A stretch of DNA of 64,000 nt from contig NZ_FUXG01000002.1 of NCBI RefSeq assembly GCF_900167095.1, forward strand, positions 214,883 through 278,882. The letters are read 5' to 3'. The notes under the pieces were generated by a model. The model worked only from the letters and a program-made list of their open reading frames with translations, was not told the DNA's origin and did no database searches. Below, one piece after another: positions 55,508 through 63,610 of the stretch. The first letter of the stretch is position 1, and each line of letters opens with the position of its first letter. The position numbers and the translations under genes are program-made. This stretch comes from Oceanospirillum multiglobuliferum. GTDB taxonomy: Bacteria > Pseudomonadota > Gammaproteobacteria > Pseudomonadales > Halomonadaceae.

Positions 55508-57028
55508 ATGTGCGGAATCGTCGGCATTGTTGCCAATAGCAGCGTAAATCAGGCCATTTATGATGCCTTAACTGTCCTTCAACACCGTGGACAGGATGCT
55601 GCAGGTATGATGACTTGCCAGGATGGTCGTTTTTTTCTGCGTAAAAGCAATGGCTTAGTACGCGATGTATTCCGTACCCGTCACATGCAGCGCCTACATG
55701 GCAATGTGGGTATTGGTCACGTGCGTTACCCAACGGCAGGCTCTTCAAGTGAAGCTGAATCACAGCCATTCTATGTGAACTCGCCTTACGGTATCGCGCT
55801 GGCGCATAACGGCAACCTGACTAACTCTAAAGATTTGGCTGAAGAGCTGTTTACTACAGACCTACGTCATATCAACACCAACTCTGACTCAGAAGTGTTG
55901 TTGAACGTATTTGCCCATGAGCTGGGCAAGCACAGCTTGAAACTACAAGCGGGTGATATTTTTGACGCTATTCGCCGCGTTCATCGTCGCTGCCGTGGTG
56001 GTTATGCCGCCATTGCCATGATCAGTGGTTTGGGCTTGGTGGCCTTCCGTGATCCTTACGGCATTCGCCCTGCGGTATTTGGTAAGCGCGAAAACGAAGG
56101 TGAGAAAACCGAATACATGGTGGCTTCTGAAAGTGTTGCTCTTGATGTATTAGGTTTTGAACTTGAGCGCGATATTGCACCGGGTGAGGCGATTTTTATC
56201 GACTTAGAGGGCAATATTTTTACCCAGCAGTGTGCTGATAATGCGACGCCGCGTCCTTGTATTTTTGAACACGTTTATCTGGCGCGCCCTGACTCGATCA
56301 TGGATGGCATTCACATCCACAAATCGCGTATGCGTATGGGTGTGAAGTTAGCTGAAAAAATCATGCGTGAACGCCCAGAGCATGGTATTGATGTGGTCAT
56401 CCCTATCCCAGATACCAGCCGTACCTCTGCGCTAGAATTAGCACATCATCTTGGCGTGACCTTCCGTGAAGGCTTTATCAAAAACCGCTATATTGGCCGC
56501 ACTTTTATTATGCCAGGCCAAAAAGAGCGTAAAAAATCGGTACGCCAAAAGCTGAACGCCATTGATCTAGAGTTTAAAGACCGTAACGTTCTGTTGGTAG
56601 ACGACTCGATTGTACGTGGCACCACCTGTAAGCAAATTATTCAGATGGCCCGTGATGCGGGTGCCAAAAATGTTTACTTTGCCTCAGCAGCACCTGCGGT
56701 ACGTTATCCAAACGTATACGGTATTGATATGCCGTCAGCAGATGAGCTGATCGCCCACAACCGTACCGACGTTGAAGTGGCTGAAAAAATTGGCGCAGAC
56801 TGGCTGATCTATCAAGACTTAGACGACCTAATCGCCTGTGGTGTAGAAGGCAATGCCGATATTAAAGGCTTTGATTGCTCTGTATTCAACGGTGAGTATG
56901 TCACTGGTGATATTGATCAACGCTACCTTGACCGTATTGAAGCAGAACGTAACGACAGCGCTAAAGCAGGCTCTGACGTGAAAGTTGATGCTGTCATCGA
57001 CATGCACAACGACGTGGCGGGTGATTAA
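55508..57028 (+). CDS. purF: Amidophosphoribosyltransferase
   Basis: First step of purine synthesis: PRPP plus glutamine to phosphoribosylamine. The 506-residue protein has the N-terminal nucleophile Cys2 (MCGIVGIVA, so no propeptide), the glutaminase core [11 protein letters not shown], and the PRPP loop [28 protein letters not shown] precedes the ATG. metZ starts 2 bp after the stop. Confidence 0.98.
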   Translation: MCGIVGIVANSSVNQAIYDALTVLQHRGQDAAGMMTCQDGRFFLRKSNGLVRDVFRTRHMQRLHGNVGIGHVRYPTAGSSSEAESQPFYVNSPYGIALAHNGNLTNSKDLAEELFTTDLRHINTNSDSEVLLNVFAHELGKHSLKLQAGDIFDAIRRVHRRCRGGYAAIAMISGLGLVAFRDPYGIRPAVFGKRENEGEKTEYMVASESVALDVLGFELERDIAPGEAIFIDLEGNIFTQQCADNATPRPCIFEHVYLARPDSIMDGIHIHKSRMRMGVKLAEKIMRERPEHGIDVVIPIPDTSRTSALELAHHLGVTFREGFIKNRYIGRTFIMPGQKERKKSVRQKLNAIDLEFKDRNVLLVDDSIVRGTTCKQIIQMARDAGAKNVYFASAAPAVRYPNVYGIDMPSADELIAHNRTDVEVAEKIGADWLIYQDLDDLIACGVEGNADIKGFDCSVFNGEYVTGDIDQRYLDRIEAERNDSAKAGSDVKVDAVIDMHNDVAGD

Positions 57029-57030
57029 TT

Positions 57031-58224
57031 ATGTCAGACTTTGATATTAACGCTGACGACTGGGGCTTAGAAACCCTTGCTGTGCGTGCGGGCCAAACCC
57101 GCTCGCATGAGGGTGAGCACAGCGAGGCGATCTATCCAACGTCTAGCTTTGTGTTTGGCTCCGCAGCAGAAGCGGCTGCGCGTTTTTCCGGTGCCGTGCC
57201 GGGTAATGTGTATTCTCGTTTTACCAACCCAACGGTGCGGATGTTTGAACAGCGCATCGCGGCGCTAGAAGGTGGCGAGCAAGCCGTGGCTACCGCGTCG
57301 GGTATGGCGGCAATTCTGAGCACCTGCATGGCCTTAATGGCGGCGGGTGATCATATTGTGGCCTCTCGCAATATTTTTGGTTCAACCACCAACTTATTTG
57401 AGAAATACCTGAAAAAATTTGGTGTCAGCATCAGCTACGTTGATCTGAAAGATTACGAAGCTTGGTCTTCTGCTGCGACTGAAAACACCAAACTCTACTT
57501 TCTTGAAACGCCCTCCAACCCAATTTGTGAATTAGGCGATATTCAGAAAATTGCCGACATTGCACACAGCAAAGGCGCAAAACTGGTTGTGGATAACTGC
57601 TTCTGCACCCCTGCTTTACAGCGTCCTTTGATGATGGGAGCAGACATTGTGATTCACTCTGCCACCAAATATTTGGATGGACAGGGTCGCTGCGTAGGCG
57701 GTGTCGTGGTGGGCAACCACCAAGACATGGAGCAAGTGGTCGGCTTTGTGCGTACTTGCGGCCCAAGCTTAAGTCCATTTAATGCGTGGGTATTCCTGAA
57801 GGGATTGGAAACGCTGAACCTGCGTATGAAAGCCCACAGCGAAAACGCATTAGCCTTGGCGGAATGGTTAGCCCAGCAGCCTCAGGTGGAAAAGGTCAAC
57901 TACTCAGGATTGGCCTCTCACCCTGATCACGAACTGGCAAAAACACAGCAAAAAGCCTTTGGTGCGGTACTGTCAATTGAAGTGCGCGGCGGCAAAGAGA
58001 GTGCTTGGACAGTGATTGATAGCACCCAGATGATCTCCATTACCGCCAATCTGGGCGATGTTAAAAGCACCATCACGCATCCTGCGACAACCACTCATGC
58101 CCGTATCACACAAGATGAGCGAGATGCAGCAGGCATTCGTGACGGCTTAATCCGTATAGCGGTGGGGCTTGAAACATTAGAAGACCTAAAAGCTGATCTG
58201 GCGCGTGGATTAGCTAAAATCTAA
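57031..58224 (+). CDS. metZ: O-succinylhomoserine sulfhydrylase
   Basis: PLP enzyme that makes homocysteine directly from O-succinylhomoserine and sulfide. The 397-residue Cys/Met-metabolism-family protein has the PLP Lys in IHSATKYLDGQGRCVGGVV near residue 210. The position directly after purF is that of Pseudomonas metZ, which supports this name over metB or metY. Confidence 0.93.
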   Translation: MSDFDINADDWGLETLAVRAGQTRSHEGEHSEAIYPTSSFVFGSAAEAAARFSGAVPGNVYSRFTNPTVRMFEQRIAALEGGEQAVATASGMAAILSTCMALMAAGDHIVASRNIFGSTTNLFEKYLKKFGVSISYVDLKDYEAWSSAATENTKLYFLETPSNPICELGDIQKIADIAHSKGAKLVVDNCFCTPALQRPLMMGADIVIHSATKYLDGQGRCVGGVVVGNHQDMEQVVGFVRTCGPSLSPFNAWVFLKGLETLNLRMKAHSENALALAEWLAQQPQVEKVNYSGLASHPDHELAKTQQKAFGAVLSIEVRGGKESAWTVIDSTQMISITANLGDVKSTITHPATTTHARITQDERDAAGIRDGLIRIAVGLETLEDLKADLARGLAKI

Positions 58225-58250
58225 ACGTGAAGTGTGATCAACAGGTATGC

Positions 58251-58290
58251 AAAAACCGTTTATTGGCTCAGTCTGATAAACGGTTTTTTT
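58251..58290 (+). terminator. Terminator after metZ
   Basis: AAAAACCGTTTAT / ATAAACGGTTTTT with a 12-nt loop and a T run. Confidence 0.92.
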
Positions 58291-58330
58291 GTTACACAGG
58301 GCTAATATTCGATCAACAAAGAGGCAAAAT

Positions 58331-58852
58331 GTGATCAGTCTAATCTTAGGGGGCGCACGTTCGGGCAAAAGCGCTCTGGCAGAAAAAATCGCCAGCAAGT
58401 CAGGATTGGCCGTGCATTACTTAGCCACCGCACAGACTTGGGATGACGAGATGCGACAGCGTGTGGCGCATCACCAGCAGTCTCGCCCTGCCGAATGGCC
58501 AACAATTGAAGAACCGCTAAAGATTGTGCCAGTGATCCAAGCACAAGCTGAAAACTGCCTGCTACTGGATTGCCTCACACTCTGGTTGACCAACCTCTTA
58601 TTGCTGGAAGATGAGCAAGCCTTGATCACCTATCAACAGACCTTTCTTGATCAACTACAGCAAGGCGTTTCAGGGCACCTTATCTTGGTCAGCAACGAAG
58701 TTGGCCAAGGCATCGTACCCGACAATGCCCTAGCGCGTCGTTTTGTCGATGAAGCTGGACGTTTACATCAGCGCATCGCAGCGGTTGCTGATCAAGTGAT
58801 CTTTGTAACCGCTGGTTTGCCACAGATACTCAAGTCACCTACTGGCCGGTGA
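58331..58852 (+). CDS. cobU: Adenosylcobinamide kinase / guanylyltransferase
   Basis: Phosphorylates adenosylcobinamide and couples it to GMP in the lower-ligand assembly of cobalamin. The 173-residue protein has the P-loop LILGGARSGKSALAEKIA, YLATAQTWDDEM near residue 33 and VSNEVGQGIVPDNALARRFVD near 125. The GTG at 58331 is chosen because GAGG lies 6 nt upstream. No cobalamin riboswitch or other cob gene is next to it. Confidence 0.93.
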   Translation: MISLILGGARSGKSALAEKIASKSGLAVHYLATAQTWDDEMRQRVAHHQQSRPAEWPTIEEPLKIVPVIQAQAENCLLLDCLTLWLTNLLLLEDEQALITYQQTFLDQLQQGVSGHLILVSNEVGQGIVPDNALARRFVDEAGRLHQRIAAVADQVIFVTAGLPQILKSPTGR

Positions 58853-58857
58853 GTGGC

Positions 58858-59763
58858 TCAGTGTGCGGTTTCCACCATCGGCTTTTGTTTGGGATTGATC
58901 TGCGAAATCAGCATACCCGCCAACATCAAACCACAGCCAATCATCGCTTTTAGGCTTAGCAGCTCGTTTAACATCAAATAACCGCCAATCACCGCAAACA
59001 CCGCCTCTAAGCTCAAAATAATAGCCGCGTGAGACGCAGGTGTACTTTTTTGCGCCACCACCTGCAAGGTATAAGCGACACCAACCGATAATAAACCTGC
59101 ATAAGCAATCGGCTGCCAACCTGCGGCAATATCGGCAATCTGTGGGGTTTCCGCGATAAAAGCCGCAATCAAACTGATCACACCACAGGTAAAAAACTGC
59201 ACAATCGACAAGCGAATCGCATCCAACTGTGGTGACAACCAACCAATCATCAACACATGTCCCGCCCAGAAAAAGGCACCAATCAGCTGTAATAAATCGC
59301 CATAAGACAAACTGAAATCATCATTAATACTCAGCAGATACAGCCCAACTACCGCCAGTAACGCCCCTAGCCAAGTATTACGGCCTGTTCTTTGTCCCCA
59401 AAACAGCGCCAACATCGGCACCAAAATAATATACAGCCCCGTAATAAAACCCGCTTTACCCGCCGTGGTGTACTGCAAACCTACCTGTTGCAGTGCTGCG
59501 CCCATAAACAGCAACATACCCGCCATTGCACCGCCTAACCAAAGGCTAATCGGCTTTTTGGCCGTGGTATCAATGGTTTTCACTTCAGGCTTAAAAAACA
59601 GCAATAAAGGTAATAAAGACAACGCCCCTAAGAAAAAGCGCGAAGCGTTAAAAGTGAACGGGCCAACGTGCTCCATACCCAGACGTTGAGCCACAAAAGC
59701 CAAGCCCCAAATAGCAGCAGTCAGCAGCAACATCAGGTCAGAGCGAAGGGTGCGAGTTTGCAT
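58858..59763 (-). CDS. EamA/DMT-family transporter
   Basis: A 301-residue inner-membrane protein with ten predicted helices in two five-helix EamA repeats (LLTAAIWGLAFVAQRLGMEHVGPFTFNA, and the second half starting LLQLIGAFFWAGHVLMIG). The substrate is unknown; family members export amino acids or other metabolites. It is convergent with cobU, 5 bp away. It is the last chromosomal gene before the cassette array. Confidence 0.9.
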   Translation of the reverse strand: MQTRTLRSDLMLLLTAAIWGLAFVAQRLGMEHVGPFTFNASRFFLGALSLLPLLLFFKPEVKTIDTTAKKPISLWLGGAMAGMLLFMGAALQQVGLQYTTAGKAGFITGLYIILVPMLALFWGQRTGRNTWLGALLAVVGLYLLSINDDFSLSYGDLLQLIGAFFWAGHVLMIGWLSPQLDAIRLSIVQFFTCGVISLIAAFIAETPQIADIAAGWQPIAYAGLLSVGVAYTLQVVAQKSTPASHAAIILSLEAVFAVIGGYLMLNELLSLKAMIGCGLMLAGMLISQINPKQKPMVETAH

Positions 59764-59901
59764 AATAGTTTGATCTTAAATGAAATTATGAGAAGGAATA
59801 AGCTTATACGATAGTAGCAGGTTCGCAGACAGAAACCTTTAGTTGTCGTGTAAGATTTTATTATTCAGAGGGTTAATTGAGGGGGGCGTAGCGAGAGAAG
59901 T

Positions 59902-59981
59902 GCTTGAATCGAGTCATCACCGCTTCCTGCGTTTGAAGACCCGATCAGAGCATAGTACGGGAGGTATTTCTACAGCCTGAA
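59902..59981 (+). repeat. 80-bp cassette-flanking repeat, copy B
   Basis: Matches the reverse complement of 9371-9450 at 68 of 80 positions. On its right it touches the cut point of the last attC of the array; on its left homology stops at GCTT. See copy A. Confidence 0.85.
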
Positions 59982-60043
59982 CGACTGGCAAAGGGGCGCA
60001 AGCGCGTTAGCACGAAGCGTCCCGCTTGAGCCACTTGTTAGGC
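59975..60043 (-). repeat. attC 1, distal end of the array
   Basis: On the minus strand GCCTAAC (left core) is followed by AAGTGGC, an inner stem region, GCCAGTC and then GTTCAGGC (right core). AACAAGTGGC pairs with GCCAGTCGTT with few mismatches. It is short, about 65 nt, and differs from the VCR-like sites further right. It follows the Rnk-like gene by one base. Confidence 0.75.
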
Positions 60044-60457
60044 TTACAGTTGATAGTCGCCAGCTCTTTCTGGTTGATAAGTAATTTCTGTGATCTTCAC
60101 TTTTAGAAAACCACCTCCGGGCTTAGGCCACTCAATTTGATCGCCGACGGAAAGCCCCAATAATGCGCTACCTACAGGTGCCAAAATGGATATTGTTTTT
60201 CCATTTGAATCTGCATTTTTCGGATACACCAAAGTTAACTCAAATTCTTTCTGACTGGATTCAACAAAAAAACGTACAGTAGAATTCATTGTAACGATGT
60301 TTGCTGGTATTTCTTTAGGCTCTACGATCTTCGCCCGACTAAGCTCCTCTTCCAACTCTTCGATACCGGACACACTATTCTTTGGTAAAGAATCTATGAG
60401 AGAGTACAATCTTTCTGAATCAAGCGAAGATAGCACTATTTCTGGTCTTCTTTTCAT
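60044..60457 (-). CDS. Rnk/GreA-like transcription factor
   Basis: A 137-residue protein of the Rnk/GreA-GreB C-terminal family: KRRPEIVLSSLDSERLYSLIDSL at the start, MNSTVRFF in the middle and a GreA-type C-terminal domain with VYPKNAD, ISILAPVGSALLGLSVGD and the Rnk end IEWPKPGG. Rnk-type proteins bind RNA polymerase. The short N-terminal coiled coil lacks the acidic tip of GreA, so it would not stimulate cleavage. It is cassette 1 of the array, with attC 1 directly after its stop. Confidence 0.85.
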   Translation of the reverse strand: MKRRPEIVLSSLDSERLYSLIDSLPKNSVSGIEELEEELSRAKIVEPKEIPANIVTMNSTVRFFVESSQKEFELTLVYPKNADSNGKTISILAPVGSALLGLSVGDQIEWPKPGGGFLKVKITEITYQPERAGDYQL

Positions 60458-60510
60458 TTCTACCTCATTAATTAATCATGGATCTTTTGGTTACTATGTA
60501 AAATCGAAAG

Positions 60511-60545
60511 CCTGTAATTCGCTGTGCCTGCGATTGTTAGAAACC
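60511..60545 (-). repeat. Degenerate or truncated attC between cassettes 1 and 2
   Basis: On the minus strand GGTTTCTAAC begins a proper left core, a perfect 10-bp match to cassette 2's own start at 61523-61532. The right half is not recognisable: only AATCGC / GCGAATT can pair, and no GTTAGGC is found before the Rnk-like gene. The site seems to have lost its right half, which would lock cassettes 1 and 2 together. Confidence 0.5.
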
Positions 60546-60546
60546 A

Positions 60547-61497
60547 TTAGCCACCGACCTTGTTGTATGCGATTGCCACAAATTCTTTAACTGGTTCAAA
60601 CTCCGCTTCCGAAGATACGGTAAACTCAACATCACCAGTACCGTAATGACCTATTGATGTTACATCTCGATAGTTTTTGGTGCCTTCTGGAACATCCGAC
60701 GGATTGAGCTTTAAGAACAGCTTGACGTTCTTACCTTTGACTTCCATGCAAGCGATGTTCTGCGATATTTTGTAAGCAACATAGAATTTTTTGGGCACTT
60801 CTTCAATTGATTCATCTAAACCAATGATGAACTCTCGTATGAGTACTGTTAACTCTTGGATATCGTCGCTTTTTCCTTCAAGTCTTTCATCAAATGTATA
60901 GGTTGCTGTGGCACGTGTTAGCGCAGCTTTTTTGCCAGCCTCAACCATAACGGGATTTTTGTATCCATTTTCAACGGTGTTCGAAGACGTTGACACTGCC
61001 GCTGATTTGGCAGTATGAAAAACCTCTTCCAGATAAAGTGAATTGTTGGAAAATAAACGGTATTTCCATAGTTCAATATTTGCACCCATTACCTGCACTG
61101 CGTGCAAATCATATTTCTTATAGTTTGGAGCAAGGCAAATAACTCTTACGTCAGACCAATCAACATTTACGCCACTTCCCAGCCTCTTTTGTACTGCGAT
61201 TTCAAAATCACCTTTGTGATCTTGAATCCAGTGCAAGTAGAAAAGACTTTGGTTAATAAGTTCCGATGATTCAACTTTTTTGTACTCGATAATCACTGGA
61301 TTATCTTCTTCTGATAGAGCAAGGCTATCAATACGACCTGCATGCTGTGCGCCAGTTGAAAACTCACTAGCAACGAATCTGCAATTGAAGACCGTTTCGA
61401 GATTTTTCTCAATCAGGGACTGCAAATCTTTTTCTAGCACAAAGTTTTTCTGCTCTACAGCAGATAGCATATCTCCTGTAATGTCGAAAATCGGCAC
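60547..61497 (-). CDS. DUF5655 protein with PD-(D/E)XK nuclease-like domain
   Basis: A 316-residue protein. The N-terminal half has a PD-(D/E)XK pattern (GRIDSLALS near residue 50, then VIIEYKK), consistent with a DNA-cutting or DNA-binding nuclease fold. The C-terminal part matches DUF5655 (ELTVLIREFIIGLDESIEEVP, FLKLNPSDVPEG and DVTSIGHYGTGDVEF). Proteins of this type are often found on mobile DNA and may be defence or modification-sensing. It is cassette 2. The start is at ATG 61497, about 30 bp after the cassette junction. Confidence 0.82.
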   Translation of the reverse strand: MPIFDITGDMLSAVEQKNFVLEKDLQSLIEKNLETVFNCRFVASEFSTGAQHAGRIDSLALSEEDNPVIIEYKKVESSELINQSLFYLHWIQDHKGDFEIAVQKRLGSGVNVDWSDVRVICLAPNYKKYDLHAVQVMGANIELWKYRLFSNNSLYLEEVFHTAKSAAVSTSSNTVENGYKNPVMVEAGKKAALTRATATYTFDERLEGKSDDIQELTVLIREFIIGLDESIEEVPKKFYVAYKISQNIACMEVKGKNVKLFLKLNPSDVPEGTKNYRDVTSIGHYGTGDVEFTVSSEAEFEPVKEFVAIAYNKVGG

Positions 61498-61525
61498 TTG
61501 ATGATTACTCCATTGTTTCTTTGGT

Positions 61526-61654
61526 TTCTAACGCCCGCCTAAGGGGCTGACAACGCATTACCACTAAACTCAAACACACCAACTGTAACCACCGCGGCTC
61601 ATTGGGACTGGAAACGCCACGCGTTGACAGTCCCTCTTGAGGCGTTTGTTAGCA
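61526..61654 (-). repeat. attC 2, Vibrio cholerae repeat (VCR) type
   Basis: On the minus strand the site runs from GTGCTAAC to GTTAGAA. Recalled VCR landmarks are present in order: AACAAACGCCTCAAGAGGGA, CTGTCAACGCGTGGCGTTTC, CAGTCCCAATGAGCCGCGG, and the right end GCGTTGTCAGCCCCTTAGGC. Its length of about 125-129 bp is also that of a VCR. This is from memory of the VCR consensus, not an alignment. Confidence 0.9.
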
Positions 61655-61656
61655 CT

Positions 61657-62109
61657 CTAATTTTTAACCCATTGTCGAGTTAACATCTGCATACTTTTCC
61701 CGACTAACACAATAACAACTGCACCTAATAAAACAGGTGTGAAAAGAAAACTCCAACCTTGCCCAGAAAGCATAATCAATAGTGGGTTAGCTCCAGCAGG
61801 TGGGTGTGTCGTTTTCGTAATCAGCATTGCACTAACAGCAAGCCCGGTTGCTACAGCTAATGATATCGCTGACACACCAATATATTGAGTAAAAATCACC
61901 CCTATGAAAGCGGTTATCAAATGTCCGAATATCACATTTTTAGGCTGAGCAAGAGGACTATTCGGAACACCAAACACAAGAACTGCAGTAGCACCAAAGG
62001 GAGCCATAAGTAAAACAACATTACCCATTGTTGAATCAAGAAAGGAAAGCATCCCTATTGCTAAACAGGCCCCAATGCCCGCCAAAATCGACATGAACAA
62101 ACTGTGCAT
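61657..62109 (-). CDS. HPP family membrane protein
   Basis: A 150-residue protein with four predicted helices and the family's HPP motif in KTTHPPAGANPLLIML near residue 95. Some HPP proteins move nitrite in plastids; no substrate can be given here. It is divergent from a TetR gene with two matched operators in between, so it is probably the regulated target. GGAG lies 8 nt before its ATG. It is cassette 3, in the normal cassette orientation. Confidence 0.85.
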   Translation of the reverse strand: MHSLFMSILAGIGACLAIGMLSFLDSTMGNVVLLMAPFGATAVLVFGVPNSPLAQPKNVIFGHLITAFIGVIFTQYIGVSAISLAVATGLAVSAMLITKTTHPPAGANPLLIMLSGQGWSFLFTPVLLGAVVIVLVGKSMQMLTRQWVKN

Positions 62110-62126
62110 ATAAACATCTCCATGAA

Positions 62127-62144
62127 GTAGACCACTCTGTCTAC
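62127..62144. promoter_or_regulatory. TetR operator 1
   Basis: Inverted repeat GTAGAC-CACTCT-GTCTAC, 18 bp with a 6-bp spacer, in the leader of the HPP gene. Confidence 0.75.
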
Positions 62145-62153
62145 AGAATCAGA

Positions 62154-62171
62154 GTAGACAAAATGGTCTAC
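62154..62171. promoter_or_regulatory. TetR operator 2
   Basis: Inverted repeat GTAGAC-AAAATG-GTCTAC, with arms and spacer length identical to operator 1 and only the spacer differing. The centres are 27 bp apart. It lies 32 bp before the TetR start. Confidence 0.78.
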
Positions 62172-62203
62172 CATTGTCAATATGACTTTAAAGGAGATAT
62201 GAA

Positions 62204-62755
62204 ATGAACCTAAAACGTCAATTTTTGATAGATACTGCACTAAACCTTTTTTATAAAAATGGAATTAATTCTATTGGAATAAATGAGGTCATCAGTGTTT
62301 CTGGTATTGCAAAACGAACTCTCTATTCTCATTTTGAAAGTAAAGAAGCCTTAATTCTTGCTGCTTTACAAAAACGGCACGAAATATTCACTTTTTGGTT
62401 AGAGCAAAAACTATCTGGCTCCCAGTCAAACCAAGAGGTTATTCATCGACTATTTTCAGCACTAGCCAATTGGTTTCAAAACAAAGAAAGTATGTTAGGT
62501 GATTTTCGAGGTTGTTTTTTCATTAATACATCTGCTGAATTCAGCGATATCAACAGCGAAATTTTCCGTTTCTGTAACCTCCACAAAGAGCATGTTAGAC
62601 AAATTATTAGCTCTCATCTCAAAAGTGGAGATAGTTCGTTGCTTGATGCTATTTGCATAATGAAAGAAGGTGCCATCGTAACAGCCCACTTGTCTGGAAA
62701 TGGAAAAGAAATCACATCTAAATGTATTGAAATGCTCAAGAAATTTGAGTGCTAA
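62204..62755 (+). CDS. TetR-family regulator
   Basis: A 183-residue TetR regulator with an N-terminal HTH (GINSIGINEVISVSGIAKRTLYSHFESKEALILAAL) and a ligand domain of unknown specificity. AAGGAG is 7 nt before the ATG. It is antisense to the cassette array and divergent from the HPP gene; two identical-arm operators between them suggest it represses both. Its stop codon TAA (62753-62755) is part of the attC 3 right core. Confidence 0.9.
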   Translation: MNLKRQFLIDTALNLFYKNGINSIGINEVISVSGIAKRTLYSHFESKEALILAALQKRHEIFTFWLEQKLSGSQSNQEVIHRLFSALANWFQNKESMLGDFRGCFFINTSAEFSDINSEIFRFCNLHKEHVRQIISSHLKSGDSSLLDAICIMKEGAIVTAHLSGNGKEITSKCIEMLKKFEC

Positions 62756-62875
62756 CGCTGCGTTAAGGGGTGAATGCCGCATAAACCAACCTTCCGCAGA
62801 CCACTTCACCACCAAAAATCACCGCATACTAAAAATGCCACGCGTTGGCTGTCCCTCTTGAAGCGTTTGTTATGA
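62750..62875 (-). repeat. attC 3, VCR-like
   Basis: On the minus strand the site runs from CTCATAAC to GTTAGCA and contains AACAAACGCTTCAAGAGGGA, AGCCAACGCGTGGCATTT and CACCCCTTAACGCAGCG, a divergent relative of attC 2. It is about 126 bp. The stop codon of the acetyltransferase gene is inside the left core, and that of the TetR gene inside the right core. Confidence 0.85.
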
Positions 62876-63523
62876 GCCATTTCCCATCAAAAGAAGTTCT
62901 AACTCATTGTTTGTTATTGCTTTCAGGTTGAGTGTTATTTTCTCTGAGCTCCAATTCCACCACGCAATTTCTAACAATTTATCGACAACATTTGGCTCAA
63001 AACGATACTTTAAAATCTTAGCGGGGTTACCACCAACAACGTAATAAGCAGGAACATCTTGTGTCACAACAGACTTACTCGCGACAATGGCACCATCACC
63101 AATCGTTATTCCAGGCATAATGGTTGATTCATAACCCAGCCAAACATCATTACCAATTACTGTGTCGCCTTTATAAGGAAGCTCTCCAGCTTGTGGGATT
63201 GAGACTTCCCAACCGTTACCAAAAATGAAGAAAGGATAAGTTGAAAAACCTGACATATTGTGGTTTGCACCATTCATAATGAACTTAACGTCTTTAGCAA
63301 TAGCACAAAACTTTCCAATCCTTAACTTATCACCAATAAAAGGGAAGTGATAAAGCACATTCCGTTCAAAATTTTCAGGCCCGTCAGGATCGTCATAGTA
63401 TGTATAGTCACCAACTTCAATATTTGGAGACTTAATATAGTTTTTTAGGTAGCCGATTTGAGGAAATCCTTCCATTGGCTCTTTATTATTTGGATTTGGA
63501 TCGTACAAATTAAATATCTCCAT
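62870..63523 (-). CDS. Vat-family streptogramin A / xenobiotic acetyltransferase
   Basis: A 217-residue left-handed beta-helix acetyltransferase with hexapeptide repeats ([34 protein letters not shown]), the active-site His in [15 protein letters not shown] near residue 85, and the XAT C-terminus [14 protein letters not shown]. Length and order match Vat-type streptogramin A acetyltransferases and CatB. It may confer drug resistance, but the real substrate is not proven. It is cassette 4. The TAA stop overlaps the attC 3 core; ATG 63523 lies 12 bp inside the cassette. Confidence 0.88.
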   Translation of the reverse strand: MEIFNLYDPNPNNKEPMEGFPQIGYLKNYIKSPNIEVGDYTYYDDPDGPENFERNVLYHFPFIGDKLRIGKFCAIAKDVKFIMNGANHNMSGFSTYPFFIFGNGWEVSIPQAGELPYKGDTVIGNDVWLGYESTIMPGITIGDGAIVASKSVVTQDVPAYYVVGGNPAKILKYRFEPNVVDKLLEIAWWNWSSEKITLNLKAITNNELELLLMGNGS

Positions 63524-63529
63524 AATGGC

Positions 63530-63607
63530 TCATAACGCCTCAATGTGGGGCGGCCGTAACAAAGCGAAGCGGCGTGTAGGCAGTCCCACACCATTGACTT
63601 GTTATGG
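63530..63607 (-). repeat. attC 4
   Basis: On the minus strand the site runs from GCCATAAC, through AAGTCAATGGTGTGGGACTGCC paired with GGCCGCCCCACATTGAGGC, to GTTATGA. It is about 77 bp, shorter than the VCR-like sites and of another subtype. Confidence 0.82.
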
Positions 63608-63610
63608 CTG

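Noticed and set aside
59764..59901. A group II intron or attI next to the array end
   Set aside because: No domain V-like hairpin or intron reverse transcriptase, and no integrase gene on this side. The orientation of the attC sites puts attI at the other end.
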